Below, piece by piece: positions 23,250-34,621 of a stretch of DNA of 64,000 bases. The notes beneath the pieces were generated by a model. It ran no database searches. It worked only from the letters and a program-made list of their open reading frames with translations, and had not been told where the DNA came from. How positions within the stretch are numbered: position 1 is the first letter of the stretch; every line of letters starts with the position of its first letter. The stretch is from Neoechinorhynchus agilis. Taxonomy: Eukaryota; Acanthocephala. The position numbers and the translations under genes were made by a program. Location of the stretch: NCBI GenBank assembly GCA_051530055.1, contig CM121342.1:3162001-3226000 (forward strand), written 5' to 3'.

Positions 23250-24790
23250 GAGTTCCTTAAAAAATTGATGGCGCACGAGAATAAAGATTATAGAATGGTT
23301 TGCACGAATTAAGTATAAAATGGCCAGGATTAAGTCGCTGTTTAATCAAGATTCCCTCGATAATAATAAGACGTTTTTTGTTGAATTACAAGGAAAAGGA
23401 CCCATATACCCTTTGGGCTCCTCGATAAATGAAGCTGGCTATTGATTTTGGCGTGGATTACGAGTCCGTTCGATTGAGAATATCCGGTTGGGTTGGAAGG
23501 TCCGTTCTTGTGGTAATTGGTGTTTATTGCTTGCAAAAGCGCTTGTAAGGTTAGTCTTTCCTCCGAATCATTTCAGGTTATGATATCCGAGAAAATTTGG
23601 CAGCATGAAAAAAGGAGCGTAGATTTAGGGAGGTGCGAGGTTAAGAGAGGGTGAAACGAATTAGGATTACGAGTGTTGTGTTCGTGTGAAAAGGAAGCGA
23701 TATTTGGTAAAAATTATGGTAGTTGCATGGTCGATAGGCGTTTTGATTGTCTTATGAAAATAGCATCAAGGCATTCGGTGAGAGAGGAAAAGTCAGCTGT
23801 GCAAATTTTAGATGCTCCTTTATGAAACATTTCAAGACGATAGGTTTGAGATTTGGAAAGGTTGCAAAATACGGGATAACCGTGGGTGAGGGAAGTGTAA
23901 GACAAAGCAGAATTAAAATTTGTAGAGATCGGGTGAAAGGATTCCTAAATGTCGGAGGCGTTTGAGGAAATAAATTTTAATGGTGTTTAGCTCGAGGGAG
24001 AGAGCGATGTGCGAGTCCCATTCCAAATTTTATTGAAATTGGATACCCAGAATTCTTAGGGAGGTTACTCGTAGGATGTCATCTAGAAGCTCAGGGGATG
24101 ATGTGGGGTTGCGGGGGAGAAAGGGGATCATTTCGAAGCATTTAAAGAAATTGAGATGGAGTTTGTGATTGGTGCAGAAATCTTTTATATGTGTGATTTC
24201 TTTAGAACTCAAGGAAAGGGAGAGGTGGGGTGGTAAATGGTTGATGAGGGTGATATCGTCGGTGTATAAGAAGAGTTTAGAGTAAGAGAGGTTTGAGGTT
24301 GTTTAGAAAAATATTAAAGAGAAATGGAGACAGCACCTTGAGGTACGCCTTTGGTTATGGATAGGCTGATAGAGGAGGTAGAACGGTAGTAAATGGATTG
24401 TTTGCGATTGTGAAGATAAGATTCGAGCCAGCGAATCTGCCACAAGTATAGACCAAAATCGGAGCAGGCCCGGAGTCGACTGAGTCGAAAGCTTTAGATA
24501 AATCAAGTTGAATGAGATCGGTGACTTGAGAGGGATTATTGTCGAGGTTACGTAGGAGCGTGTCATAAATGCAAAGTAAGGAATCCGTTGCAGAAAATCT
24601 GAGCCGGAAGCCAAATTGTAGGGGCGATAACTTTTCATTGAGAAGTGAAAGAAGGCGAGATTTAAAGCATTTTTCGATGATTTTTGAAAGAGCAGGTAGA
24701 ATGGAAATTGGACGGAATGATTCGGCGGAAATGGGAGATTGATCTTTAGTAAACAAAGTCTTTACTTTAAGGTTGAGAAATGCCATGTCG
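23250..24790 (-). mobile_element. LINE family B (CR1-like), copy B
   Basis: Minus strand. More complete than copy A: 24786-24355 encodes the first RT motifs (SAESFRPISILPALSKIIEK, FGFRLRFSATDSLLCIYDTL, LIQLDLSKAFDSVD with the first catalytic Asp), then the shared thumb and C-terminal parts. The endonuclease and ORF1 are missing, so it is 5'-truncated; frameshifts separate the RT pieces. Confidence 0.85.
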
Positions 24791-25286
24791 AGTGCGGTGT
24801 AAAATAAAGCGTTTGTTTATACGCATCCGATAGCCTTCCGTTCAAAAAACGCTATGGTTCAAAAGATTCTTTTTATAAATCTTACATTATTTCATTTCAA
24901 CGAAAAATCCAGCGGTTACGTTAAGTTTTGAGCAAAGAAATATTCTTCTAGTTTCGTAGACTAGAGATTTGGTAGATATGTTTAAATATAATTCGTTTGA
25001 CTCGAAATTTGAGCTTGAATATAGATGGTAACTTATAAAAAAAATTCTTGTAACGTCGATAGACTGTTGATAATATCGATAAAAAAGACAAATATTCAAG
25101 TTTGAGTTATTAGTAAACGACAATTTTTGTGTTCAAACAGAAAAATATTAATGATTTTGAGTTAATGGAGCAACGGAAATTAAGTATTGAAGAAGCCAAA
25201 ATGTTCGAAAAAATATGCCTGCCATCAAAGAATTACACGACCCAGACAACAAAATCCCAGTATTGAAAACCTCCCTTATTTTTCTG
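24791..25286. other. Unassigned AT-rich DNA
   Basis: Between LINE B and the right arm. Only a short minus-strand open frame; nothing recognised. Confidence 0.6.
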
Positions 25287-25440
25287 AACCCGCAATCTTC
25301 CTGTTAAACTGTTCTCGATCGCTGCTGCTATTAATTCAATGTTGGTGCGGTTGACTAATGGGCAGGGTTATTCATTTGATCGAAGACGGGAGAATATCGA
25401 AAGTGAGTTCACATTGAACAGATCCGAATCGCTCAACTTA
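25287..25440 (-). pseudogene. Forkhead 5' scrap at inner edge of right arm
   Basis: Reverse complement of the forkhead start region (ELIAAAIENSLTGRLR and its upstream bases), nearly identical to 9735-9890 and 34180-34320. It directly precedes LINE family A in both arms. Confidence 0.72.
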
Positions 25441-25449
25441 TTTTTTCCC

Positions 25450-27712
25450 TACACTCAAATCACCCCTTACTGCAGTGTCCACCCACGAATCCATTATCCC
25501 CGAACTACCCCATCGGTCAACTCCCATCCCTTCTCTCTCCGCGCGGCTTCAACCCTCTCCGTCAGTGTCCACCCCTCATCTCCCTTCTAAACATTCCAAT
25601 AATGTTTTATTCTAACATCCGCAGGATCCTCCCCAAACTGTATGAGCTCCATATAGTTGCATCTTCTTGCAATGCCGACATCCTTGTAATTACAGAAACA
25701 TGGCTCTCACCCCGTAGCAAATTATCTGCTTTCCTACCAAACTTTCAAGCTTTTCACCTCACAAGGGACTTCCGAAACGGGGGGAGGCATATCGATCTTC
25801 ATCCGCGCCTCACTCCCTTACCATTGCTTTTCACCCTTCCTTTTCATCTCCGACGATCTTGAATGGCTTCACATCCAACTTCATCTCCTTCTCCGCAATG
25901 GCCGGGCGATTTTAACAAACTGCCGATCCCGCCCTCGCTCTCTCATCTTTCCCAACTCGTTACTTTCCCCACACGCTTCTCCTCCCGCCTAGATAAAATT
26001 TTCTCAAATATCAGGCAATACTCGTGCACTACCAAACTCCCCCCGATCGCCTCGTCTGACCATTGTCCCATCCTTCTCTCCTCCTCATCACCTCAAAAAC
26101 GTTTCTTTTCCGACCTCTACGTTTTCTGGGATAAACGTGATCATCATACACAATCCTTTGCTGCATGCGCCAATTCTCTTATCACGCAAAACCGCTCTAC
26201 CATCGTTGGCCCCGACCCCTCGATTGCAATGGGATCTTTGTTAAATCTAATAGAATCTGCGATGAAGGCCTCCTTTCCTCGCAAAACAATACTAATCTCG
26301 AACCGCGACCCTCCATGGTTCTCGCCTTTTCTAAAAACCCTTCAAATCCAGGTCACCAAAGCTTTTCGGTCAAGTAATCCCTCTTACCCCTCCCTCCACT
26401 CCAAATTATTTTTCTCATCTCGTCTCTCGTCCGTTCCCAATCGAAATTGCACCGCTCTTGGTAGATCTACCCCCTTAGCATCTCTCCCAGTAGAAAGCTA
26501 AGGTTCGTTATGTGCGTTAGATTATCGATAAGTTCCGGGATCTGACCCGCCCATTCATACATGCCCTTCCTTAGTTTCCCCTCTCGAAATCCTAGAGATC
26601 CTTAAACGCCTGCTTCGCCATTCTTCCCCTAATTCGACTATCCCAAATTGGGACATTCGTTTCATCATCCCAGAACTTATCGATCCTCTAACTCACATAA
26701 CGAACCTTAGCTTTCTACTGGGCTCTTTCCCGTCGTGTCTTAAGGAAGCCCGGGTAGTCCCCCTACCCAAAAACGATAAGCCGATTTCCCCCACCTCCTT
26801 TCGTCCCATCCCTATCCTCTCACCTTTCTCTAAAATCTTAGAAAAATGTTTTAAAACCCGCCTACTTCCATTCTGCCTCAACACCATCTCCCCTTCCCAA
26901 TTCGCTTTCCGTCCCAATTACTCTTGTTCTGACGCCCTCCTATGCATTTACGATACGCTTGTGCGCAGCTTAGATTCCAGTCCAGCATCAACCATCCGTC
27001 TCGTGCAACTGGATATTTCCAGGGCGTTTGAGTCGGTAGATCACTCCCTTCTCCTCCAATGATGTGCTTCCTTTGGCCTCCCAACCTGGCAACTCACTTA
27101 CCTTCATCCCCTCACTCCCCCTACCAAATATTTTCTCTATGGAAATGACCTCACAGTCATAAATGCACAGGATATTTGGATTCTTCATTAGATCGCACTT
27201 TCTATTGATAATCATTTAAACATTCACCACCTCCCACCAAATTCCAGCTTTTGTCCTTCCTCGACCGTCGCCATCACGCTGGCAGCATTGCCCCCTTACC
27301 ATCGCATCTCTCTCCCTCTCCACAACCATGGACGAGATCAACCATCTCATTTCCTCGCTCTCCACCCTAAACCTCTCCCTAAATTTATCCAAATCTTTTG
27401 AGCTTGTCCCCCACATTTCCAAACGCAATCTTATCCCCGCGCCTCTCCCCATCCAACGTTCCTCTTCTCTCCGAATACTGGGCCTGACTTTACAAGAAAA
27501 CCTTAAATGGGATGCCCACATTTCATTGACCCTCTCTAAAACAAACCCTCGTCTTTACCTCCTCAAACTCCTCCGGCGTCTCGGCGTATCCCCTAAACAT
27601 CTTGCCCACTTTTATCTTTCTGCCATCTTCCCTATCCTTACATACGCTTTCCCCACTTTCTTCGCCCTTTCCGCCAATGCTCTCCATTCCCATGGACAAA
27701 AGCATTCAGAAT
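25450..27712 (+). mobile_element. LINE family A (CR1-like), right arm
   Basis: Plus strand. Endonuclease 25602-26100 (SNIRRILPKLYELHIV, ILVITETWLSP, GDFNKLPIP, SSDHCPILL), linker, reverse transcriptase 26640-27060 (PTSFRPIPILSPFSKILEK, LVQLDISRAFESVD) and thumb 27328-27690. A 130-bp insertion at 27165-27295 splits the RT. Several stops and frameshifts. Its 3' end meets the gypsy fossil near 27715. Confidence 0.88.
27165..27295 (-). mobile_element. Right-arm-only insertion with R2-type 3' tail scrap
   Basis: The left arm reads straight through CAGTCATTACCATCGC at this place, whereas the right arm has about 130 extra bases after CAGTCAT, of which 27221-27295 matches the antisense 3' end of the R2-type element. 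The insertion is younger than the arm duplication or was lost on the left. Confidence 0.75.
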
Positions 27713-27714
27713 GC

Positions 27715-29640
27715 CCTGGGCCGAAAATGTGTGCTATAGCGTGCGAAGTTCCGAGAAGCAATCAGTGATGGTATCGCAGTTTCTTCAAGAATTACTGCGG
27801 AAAAATCAATCGAATTTTGCAAAATCGATGGCTCCGGTACGCAAAGTGGAAATCCGCCTATCGTTAGTAAAAATGGGATTCTCATGTGTTGGGATAGTAG
27901 GAAGATTTCCCTGGCGTTGAAACGAAAGGTAGACCACGAGCTACAATGGCAAGTTGAGGCAGACGTACTTGAGAAGGTAGACGCTCTAAACGGACCGATT
28001 GAATGGGCTACGCCGATCGTTGTGGTTACCAAAGCCAACGGAAATATTAGAACTTGCGTCGATTTTAGGGTCACTATCAATCAGTATCTCTGAGTTAACA
28101 GTTATTCGCTACCAACATTGGAAAAAATAATGAGTAAAATAGCGAGTGGCGAGGTCTATTCCGGGCTCGACATAAATGAGGCATATCTGCAACTGCCCAT
28201 AAGTCCCGAATCAATGCCATATTTAACGATATCCACACCGCGAAGATTCTTAGAATTTAAGCGATTGCCTTTCGGTACCAGCTTGGCACCGGCCATCCTT
28301 CAACAATATATGGACGATCTGCTGTAGGGAATTCCAATAGTTGCACTATACTTAGACGACGTACTGACCACTGGAAAAACACAAAGAGACAACCTCTCGA
28401 ATTTATCTGAGGTACTGCACAGATTACAGGAAGTGGGATTAAAGTTGAATCGAGACAAATGTGTCTTCTTACAGGAGGGAATTGAATATCTGGGCCACGA
28501 ACTACACCGAGATCATGTACGACCAAGTGTAACAAAAATAAAAGCTATTTTAGTACTTCCCCGATCACGTAATAAAGGAAAGCTCAGGACATTTTTGGAA
28601 ACGACAATTTTTTGCAAATGTTCATTCCAGGATTGCAATTTAAATGCCGAGAATTGCAAGGATTAACAAACAAGGAAAAAATGGGAGTGGGACACGAAGC
28701 AGGAGGAAGCTTTCCAAGAAGTGAGGGAATCATTGATGAATGCTCAAGTTCTTAAGACTTTCGATCTAAAAAGGGAAACTCGATTGTGATGTGACACAAG
28801 TGGAAAAGGCCTTGGAGCTGTTCTTATGCAGATACAAGATGATGGCAGACCATTTCCAGTAGCGTATGCATCGCGAACACTAAAGGGGCCAGAAATCAAT
28901 TTATCTCAAATAGAAAGGAAGGTTTGGCGATAATCTTTGCGGTTCGGAGATTCCATCCGTATCTGGCAGGTCGCAAGTTCGTCCTGTACAGCGACCATAA
29001 ACCACTGAAGTACGTCTTCGGAACAAATCGGAACTTGTCAAAGATGACAAATCAAAGATTGATCCGATGGGGAATAGAACTATCACAATACGACTACGTG
29101 CTAGAGTTTACTATAGGAGAAGAGAATCAACTGGCCGACACCCTTTCTAGATTGACACCACGACGAACGACGAAATCGAATTTCACTTGATCCAAGAGCA
29201 TACCATGAAGAATATCAGATTCACGTTCGACGAAATTCGAAAAGCGACGGAATCGGACACGGAATTATGAACTGTTAAGCCATATCTTTCGAGGGGCTGG
29301 CCATCAGCGATTCCAAATGAACTCAGCACATATTCTTCACGACGAAAAGAGCTTTCGGTCGAGGACGGAGTCTTGTTGTGGCTACAGCGTCTCGTGATTC
29401 TTCAAAGCCTCAGAAGTACAGTGCTCCATGTGTTACACTCTGGATATCCGGGAATAGCGGCCATAAGCGATCTTTCGCGTTTTTATTGCTGATGGCCATC
29501 AATACACGACGACATCGAGCATAAGGTTGGGGTATCTTTAGACCGCCAGACCAAACGACCGAAGGTACCTGAAGCTCCCTTATACCAGTAGAATATTCCT
29601 GAACAAATTTGGGAAAGGATCCTCATGGATTTGGTTGATG
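27715..29640 (+). mobile_element. Ty3/gypsy-like pol fossil, right arm
   Basis: Plus-strand partner of 13745-15630: reverse transcriptase (DINEAYLQLPISPESMPYL, YLDD box), RNase H (YSDHKPLKYVFG, LADTLSRLT) and the beginning of integrase. No LTRs, gag or protease recognised. Fragmentary and broken in several places. It is flanked by LINE A and an R2-type tail. Confidence 0.88.
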
Positions 29641-30190
29641 CTTTCCGGCGACAAGCTCTCGTTTGCGTAAAGTCAGGAGGAAGGTTCTCACGCCATTCTG
29701 AAATCAATAACGCAATTTCTCGGGCGTTGAGAACGGCGAACTTCCCGAGCATCCTGGAACCCTCCCACCTTTGTCAACAAGACGGCCGTAGGCCGGATGG
29801 AATTTCGGTCTTCCCGTGGCTGGAGGGCAAATGCCTTCTCTGGGACGCCACGTCCCTCGCAGTAAGCAACATTCCCTACTCTCTCGAAATCGCTGGAGGT
29901 GCAGCCAGTGCAGCGGAATGGACGAAGGTACGAAAATATAGGGAATTAGCAAGGGCTCAATATTTTGTCCCCTTCGGAGTAGAGACGTATGGAGCGCTCG
30001 GCAGCTCGGCACTCTCTCTGCTCCAGGATGTCTCGAAGAAATTGAGAGAGGCAACCGGAGACTCAAGAGTAGGCGTATTCCTTCGACAAAATATCTCGCT
30101 GGCAGTACAACGGAGCAATGCTGCCAGCGTGATGGCGACGGTCGAGGAAGGACAAAAGCTGGAATTCGGCGGGAGGTGGTGAGTGTGCTT
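29640..30190 (+). mobile_element. R2-type C-terminal tail, right arm
   Basis: Open plus-strand frame covering the end of the R2-type protein: GGRFSRHSEINNAISRAL, DGRRPDGISVFPW, CLLWDATS (endonuclease-like block), then YFVPFGVETYG, QNISLAVQRSNAASVMATV and a stop at 30182. 5'-truncated, starting at the zinc knuckle against the gypsy fossil. Confidence 0.87.
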
Positions 30191-30194
30191 CAAA

Positions 30195-31153
30195 CAGATT
30201 GTTTGAATTGTTAAAAATATTTATCTTTGAAAAAAAAGTAAATAAAAAACTCTTCAAATTCAAACGCAGCATTTGTTGGGACACGATTGTATTGTATTTC
30301 AATCTGATGGTCTCTCACTTAGGGACTATATAGTTTTAAATGAAAAATCTTTGAGTAATTTTAATGCTGATTTAAAATCTCTGCTGTCCAAGGAGAGATT
30401 GATTTCTCTTTTTAATGAAATCATATTAAAATCGGTAAAAGCCCATCTCACCACTCAATCTTACATAAAGCGACGTTCGCTATGTAAAACGGCTAATATG
30501 TTTTACAAAAAAGAAATTATTGCTGATATTTTAAACAATAAAAGTATGCATTCCTCTTTCATGAAGAAGTTTTACACCGAGAAATGGCTTTTTCAAATTT
30601 CCCAAGACAAAAAATATCTTGTAAATATGAAATGCTTTGGGAAAGGTTTCTGGCATGCCGTTTTACACAAGAAACCAATTTGTTGGAGAGCAAAAGCTGC
30701 CAATTGGATTCCTGCCATATTATGATATGGCAGGAATCTTCGGTGATAGAGGAAATTTTATATACGCATACGTACTCGGCCTATTCAGCTCCTCCTCTTT
30801 CCATTTTTAATAAAAATCTTTTACTTGGAACCTGAGTGTCGACACTCTGCTAGAGTCCTGTGGATCTCACGGCTCTGCTATTAGTGATGAGATCAAATTT
30901 TTATTCTTTTCAAACCTCAAGTTAAAGAAACTGGATTTTAAAGATTTGTTAAATATAAATGTCGTGAAAAAGGTTTTCTTACCCAAAACGAAGGGACCCA
31001 TAAACAATCCGTCACAGATCAGGGTTATTTCTAACCAAAACTCTATAATTTCTTGCTTGGAAAGAGAAGTGAATAAAACTCTTTATAGGAACCTCGAAGT
31101 GAGGAAACTTATCCCCGTTTACTTCCACGGTTTTATAAAAGGTAAAGGGGTTA
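30195..31153 (+). mobile_element. LINE family C, 5' part, right arm
   Basis: Plus-strand pre-RT region (30273-30720) and first RT motifs (KVFLPKTKGPINNPSQIRVI, LIPVYFHGFIKGKGV at about 31110-31150). Interrupted directly after GKGV by the R2-type insertion; the frame resumes at 32893 with NTLIDALNSL. The endonuclease is not seen. Confidence 0.8.
31144..31153. repeat. Probable target-site duplication, left copy
   Basis: AAAGGGGTTA here and at 32883-32892 brackets the R2-type insertion, and removing the insert makes the LINE C sequence continuous (GKG-V-NTLID). Confidence 0.7.
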
Positions 31154-32882
31154 CAAAAATTCTTTCAATACCTTAAAAAGGGAAATAATGTTAAAAGCAA
31201 TTGAGGATGTCGTCCCAGAGGCTTACCCCTATTTCTGGAGAGCATATGCTAACCATACGCTACTGCTGTACAACGACAAAATAATTTGGTCGCAGAGTGG
31301 TGTACAACAGGGAGATCCACTCGGCCCCATAGGCTTCTCCGTCGTAGTAAATGATCTTGCCCATTCAATGTTTTCTCCTTTCAACGCTTGGTCCTTGGAC
31401 GATGCCACACTCGGTGGCGATTCAAGTGTTGTTTTGAGCGACCTTCAAAGGATCTGAATGAAGCTGACCGTGCGAACTTCTTATCCTGAACGCAACTGAA
31501 AACGAGCGCTCTCAAATCTCTAGCGATTTTGAATCAGTTGCTCCTGGTCCGGGTTTGATCACCCTTGACCAGCTCACACTCCTCGGGAGCTGCGTTCTTG
31601 CTGAGAATGTTGCGAAGGACCTGCGCGCACAAATCCCGAAAATGGAGTTGCTCTACGGCCGAACTTCTGAGCTTTTGGCACATGAGGGTCTCTTCTTGAT
31701 CAAGAATTGCCTCTATATGCCGAAATTGCTTCATAAGCTAAGAGCAGCTCCATGTTTCGGAGAAGACAAATTGTTAGGAGAGCTCGACGGGGTAATTCGT
31801 AAGCAGCTGGGACATATATTGAATGTCAAATTTTCTGACACAGGTTGGCGACAAGCTACTTTTCCCACGGCTTATGGTGGTTTGGGAGTTCACACCACTT
31901 CAGACGTCGCTTTACCTGCCTTCCTCTCCTCTTGCCGGGCAAGTAAAGTCTATGTCGATGCCATTTTAGGCACATCACTGAAGGATGCGATCTTTGAAAC
32001 AGGATTATCTCAATGGCATCAATTGACAGGCATCAACCAGCTCCCCGCAAATGAGTGCAAACAGTCGTCTTGGGACATTCCTCTTGTTCAGAAGATTCAC
32101 AACTCTTTCAAAGATATTCTGAATGAGGTGTCTCAGGTCCGGCTGGTAGCCTCTTCCACGAAGGAGTCGGGAGCGTGGCTGAATGCTCTCCCTGTAGGTA
32201 AACTTGGAAATCTCCTTGCTGACTCAGTCGTCAGGATCGCAATATCCTTGAGATTAGGCCTACCGATTTGTATCCCGCATCGCTGCAGCTGCGGCACTAT
32301 AGTGGATTCTTCGGGGAGACACGGTCTCATATGCAAGACGTCATCGGGACGATTTCCAAGGCATGCTGAAATCAATGCCATTCTGAGTAGGACTCTAAAA
32401 ACGCTTTCCCTTCCAAACATTCTAGAACCCACTAATCTTTGTAGATTAGATGGAAGACGCCCTGATGGCGTGACCGTTTTTCCTCGGCGGGAGGGAAAAT
32501 GTTTGTTGTGGGATGCAACGTGTATGGACACGTTGGCAAACTCCAACATCGGCCACTCGAAAAAAGGTCCAGGAGGAGCGGCGACGGCGGCAGAGGATCG
32601 GAAATGTTCAAAATACAGGGAGCTAATCCAAAATTACCATTTTGTCCCCTTCGGTGTGGAAACGTACCTTGGGAGGGTCGGCACTAGCCCTCCTCGTGAA
32701 GGACTTGGGGAAACGAATCAACGCGGCGACTGGAGAGCCAAGATCGACGTCGTTCTTGGCGCAAGAAATAAGCATTGCGGTGCAGCGGGGCAATGCGGCC
32801 AGCGTTTTGGCCAGCGCCGATGAATGGGAGCGTTGATGAAACTATAAATTATGTATGCTTGCTAAAAAAAATTTCATATAAA
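31154..32882 (+). mobile_element. R2-type element inserted in LINE C, right arm, 5'-truncated
   Basis: RT pieces at 31188-31456 (SGVQQGDPLGPIGFSVVVND, WSLDDATLGGDSS), then a 422-codon frame 31555-32823 with the thumb/linker, the CCHC knuckle (CSCG...GRHGLIC at about 32280-32340), RRPDG and LLWDATCMDTLANSN, and the C-terminal SIAVQRGNAASVLASA in the +1 frame. A stop follows the palm near 31456 and a frameshift lies near 32690. It ends in an AT-rich 3' tail (ATAAATTATGTATGCTTGC). Flanked by a 10-bp direct repeat, the sign of target-primed insertion. Confidence 0.87.
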
Positions 32883-33800
32883 AAAGGGGTTAACACCCTC
32901 ATAGATGCTTTAAACTCCCTTAATATGATAAAATTTCAGCACAAAGTACTAATTCAACTTGACCTAAACAAAGCATTCGATGTTTTAGCCAGATCTTTTC
33001 TATACAAGGCCCTTGATGAGTTAAAGGTGCCGTTAAATATTATTTATAAGATTAATTATTTAATAAAATCTAAATCTTTTTACTATGAGGTGGATCCTGG
33101 GAAAACTAAATTTTTCTCCAGATTTGGCGTCCCTCAAGGATCTCCGCTATCCCCTACCCTTTTTCTTATTTCCCTCGTTTTTACTTCCAAGAAAATCAAA
33201 CTACTTTAGGGAATTTATCATCTGGTTTATGCAGACGATATTTTCGTATTTTGCAGGCAAGGTTTTGCCCACCTCTTTTATCCAAAATCCATATAGCATT
33301 AAACGCTCTTAGTGTCAATTTAAAGTTAGCCAACTTGGCCATTAACCCTGGTAAAATATTTTTTATTCCTCTTACTAATTCTCCCTCTTCCAGGAAACTT
33401 TTAATAAATAATTTAAATAATAGCTCTGCCTATAATCACTCGAATATAAAAAATCAACACGAATTTTAGGGTTAGATTTTCCATCCAAAATGCACGGGTT
33501 CTTAATCAATTCCTCTTTTAATAATACCTTTGTTAAAAGTAAATGTGTTCTTAAAAGAGCTTCCTACCTGGGCTTGAGTTTTAATATTCTCTTACCGGTT
33601 GTAAAAACATTATTAGGAGGCTCATTATGTTTTTGTTGGTAGAGGCCGTCCGAGCTTAGAATACCATTATTTTTTAGATGTTTTAAGAAACTACAAAAAC
33701 CTTTATGTAATTACACTTTGTTCCAGGAGCCCCTATTATCATTTTTATCAAGATTATTCTTAGAAATTTTTTATTCTTCTCCTCAAACTCCAAAAAAGGT
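32883..33800 (+). mobile_element. LINE family C, 3' half, right arm
   Basis: Plus strand: VLIQLDLNKAFDVLARSF (first catalytic Asp), RFGVPQGSPLSPTLFL, then in shifted frames HLVYADDIFVFCRQG and a thumb/C-terminal region ending near 33790. Frameshifts near 33200 and 33470. Confidence 0.83.
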
Positions 33801-34249
33801 AAGTTTTTTTAACTAAATCTAAATTTTTTTACGATCCATTATACGATAAAGATCATTCTAAGGCACAATCACCTCAATCTATTCAGTTAGCAGACGCAAG
33901 TTTTTTACAATATACAATCAATTAATGTACAAAGACCGGAAAAGAATTTTTAAGGCAAATTAATTCAATATTGTGAACTTGAAGGCAAGATCCTGATCCC
34001 TATCTATGCAAGTGTCCCGAGGGGTTTAAAGAGTCATCCCTAAAACTAGGGATTCGGGCGTAGGGACGGATTCACGACGGAACTTTATCGACAAACTGTT
34101 AATTGACTAATCTCATATAACCAGATGTGGAAGATATAAGGCTTTTTAAACAAATAAATAAAAATAAGTTGAGCGATTCCGATCTGTTCAATGTGAACTT
34201 ACTTTCGATATTCTCCGATCTACGATCAAATGAATAACCCTGCCCATTA
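33801..34249. other. Forkhead upstream region, right arm
   Basis: Mirrors 9806-10250. 34160-34249 is the 5' scrap of the forkhead gene (SDSDLFNVNLLSIFSDLRSN then TAA). The remainder is unassigned. Confidence 0.5.
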
Positions 34250-34621
34250 GTCAACCGCACCAACATTGAATTAATAGCAGCAGCGATCGAGAACAGTTTA
34301 ACAGGAAGATTGCGGGTCAATGAAATCTACCTATGGATTGGGGATAATATTCCATATTTTCCACAAATAGCCGATAGCAGGTCTTGGAAAGGATCGGTCA
34401 GGAACACGCTTGCCTATTGTCGTAGATTCAAGAAATTTCCAATTCGAGGGAGACCAAGAAAATCGTTTTGGAAGATAAATATTAACGGGGTGGGTAGTCG
34501 AATGTGGCGACCAAAAGGACCACGGCAAATTGTCCAGAGATTGAGTATTCATCATCCTCATTTGAATGGCAATGTCGCTGAAGTGGCTCAACCGAACAAT
34601 TCACAAATCAACAACCTGTAG
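34250..34621 (+). pseudogene. Forkhead (winged-helix) domain fragment, right arm
   Basis: Open plus-strand frame of about 124 codons: VNRTNIELIAAAIENSL, RLRVNEIYLWIGDNIPYF, SWKGSVRNTLAYCRRFKKF, RGRPRKSFWKININ. The order helix 1, EIY.WI helix 2, recognition helix 3 and the wing S/FW matches forkhead domains. Helix 3 has WKGSVRNTLA where the family has W-x-N-S-I-R-H-N-L-S, so the base-contacting Asn and His are replaced by Gly and Asn. No ATG upstream in frame; a TAA lies 18 bases before. It looks like an isolated exon or pseudogene carried by the palindrome. Confidence 0.74.
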
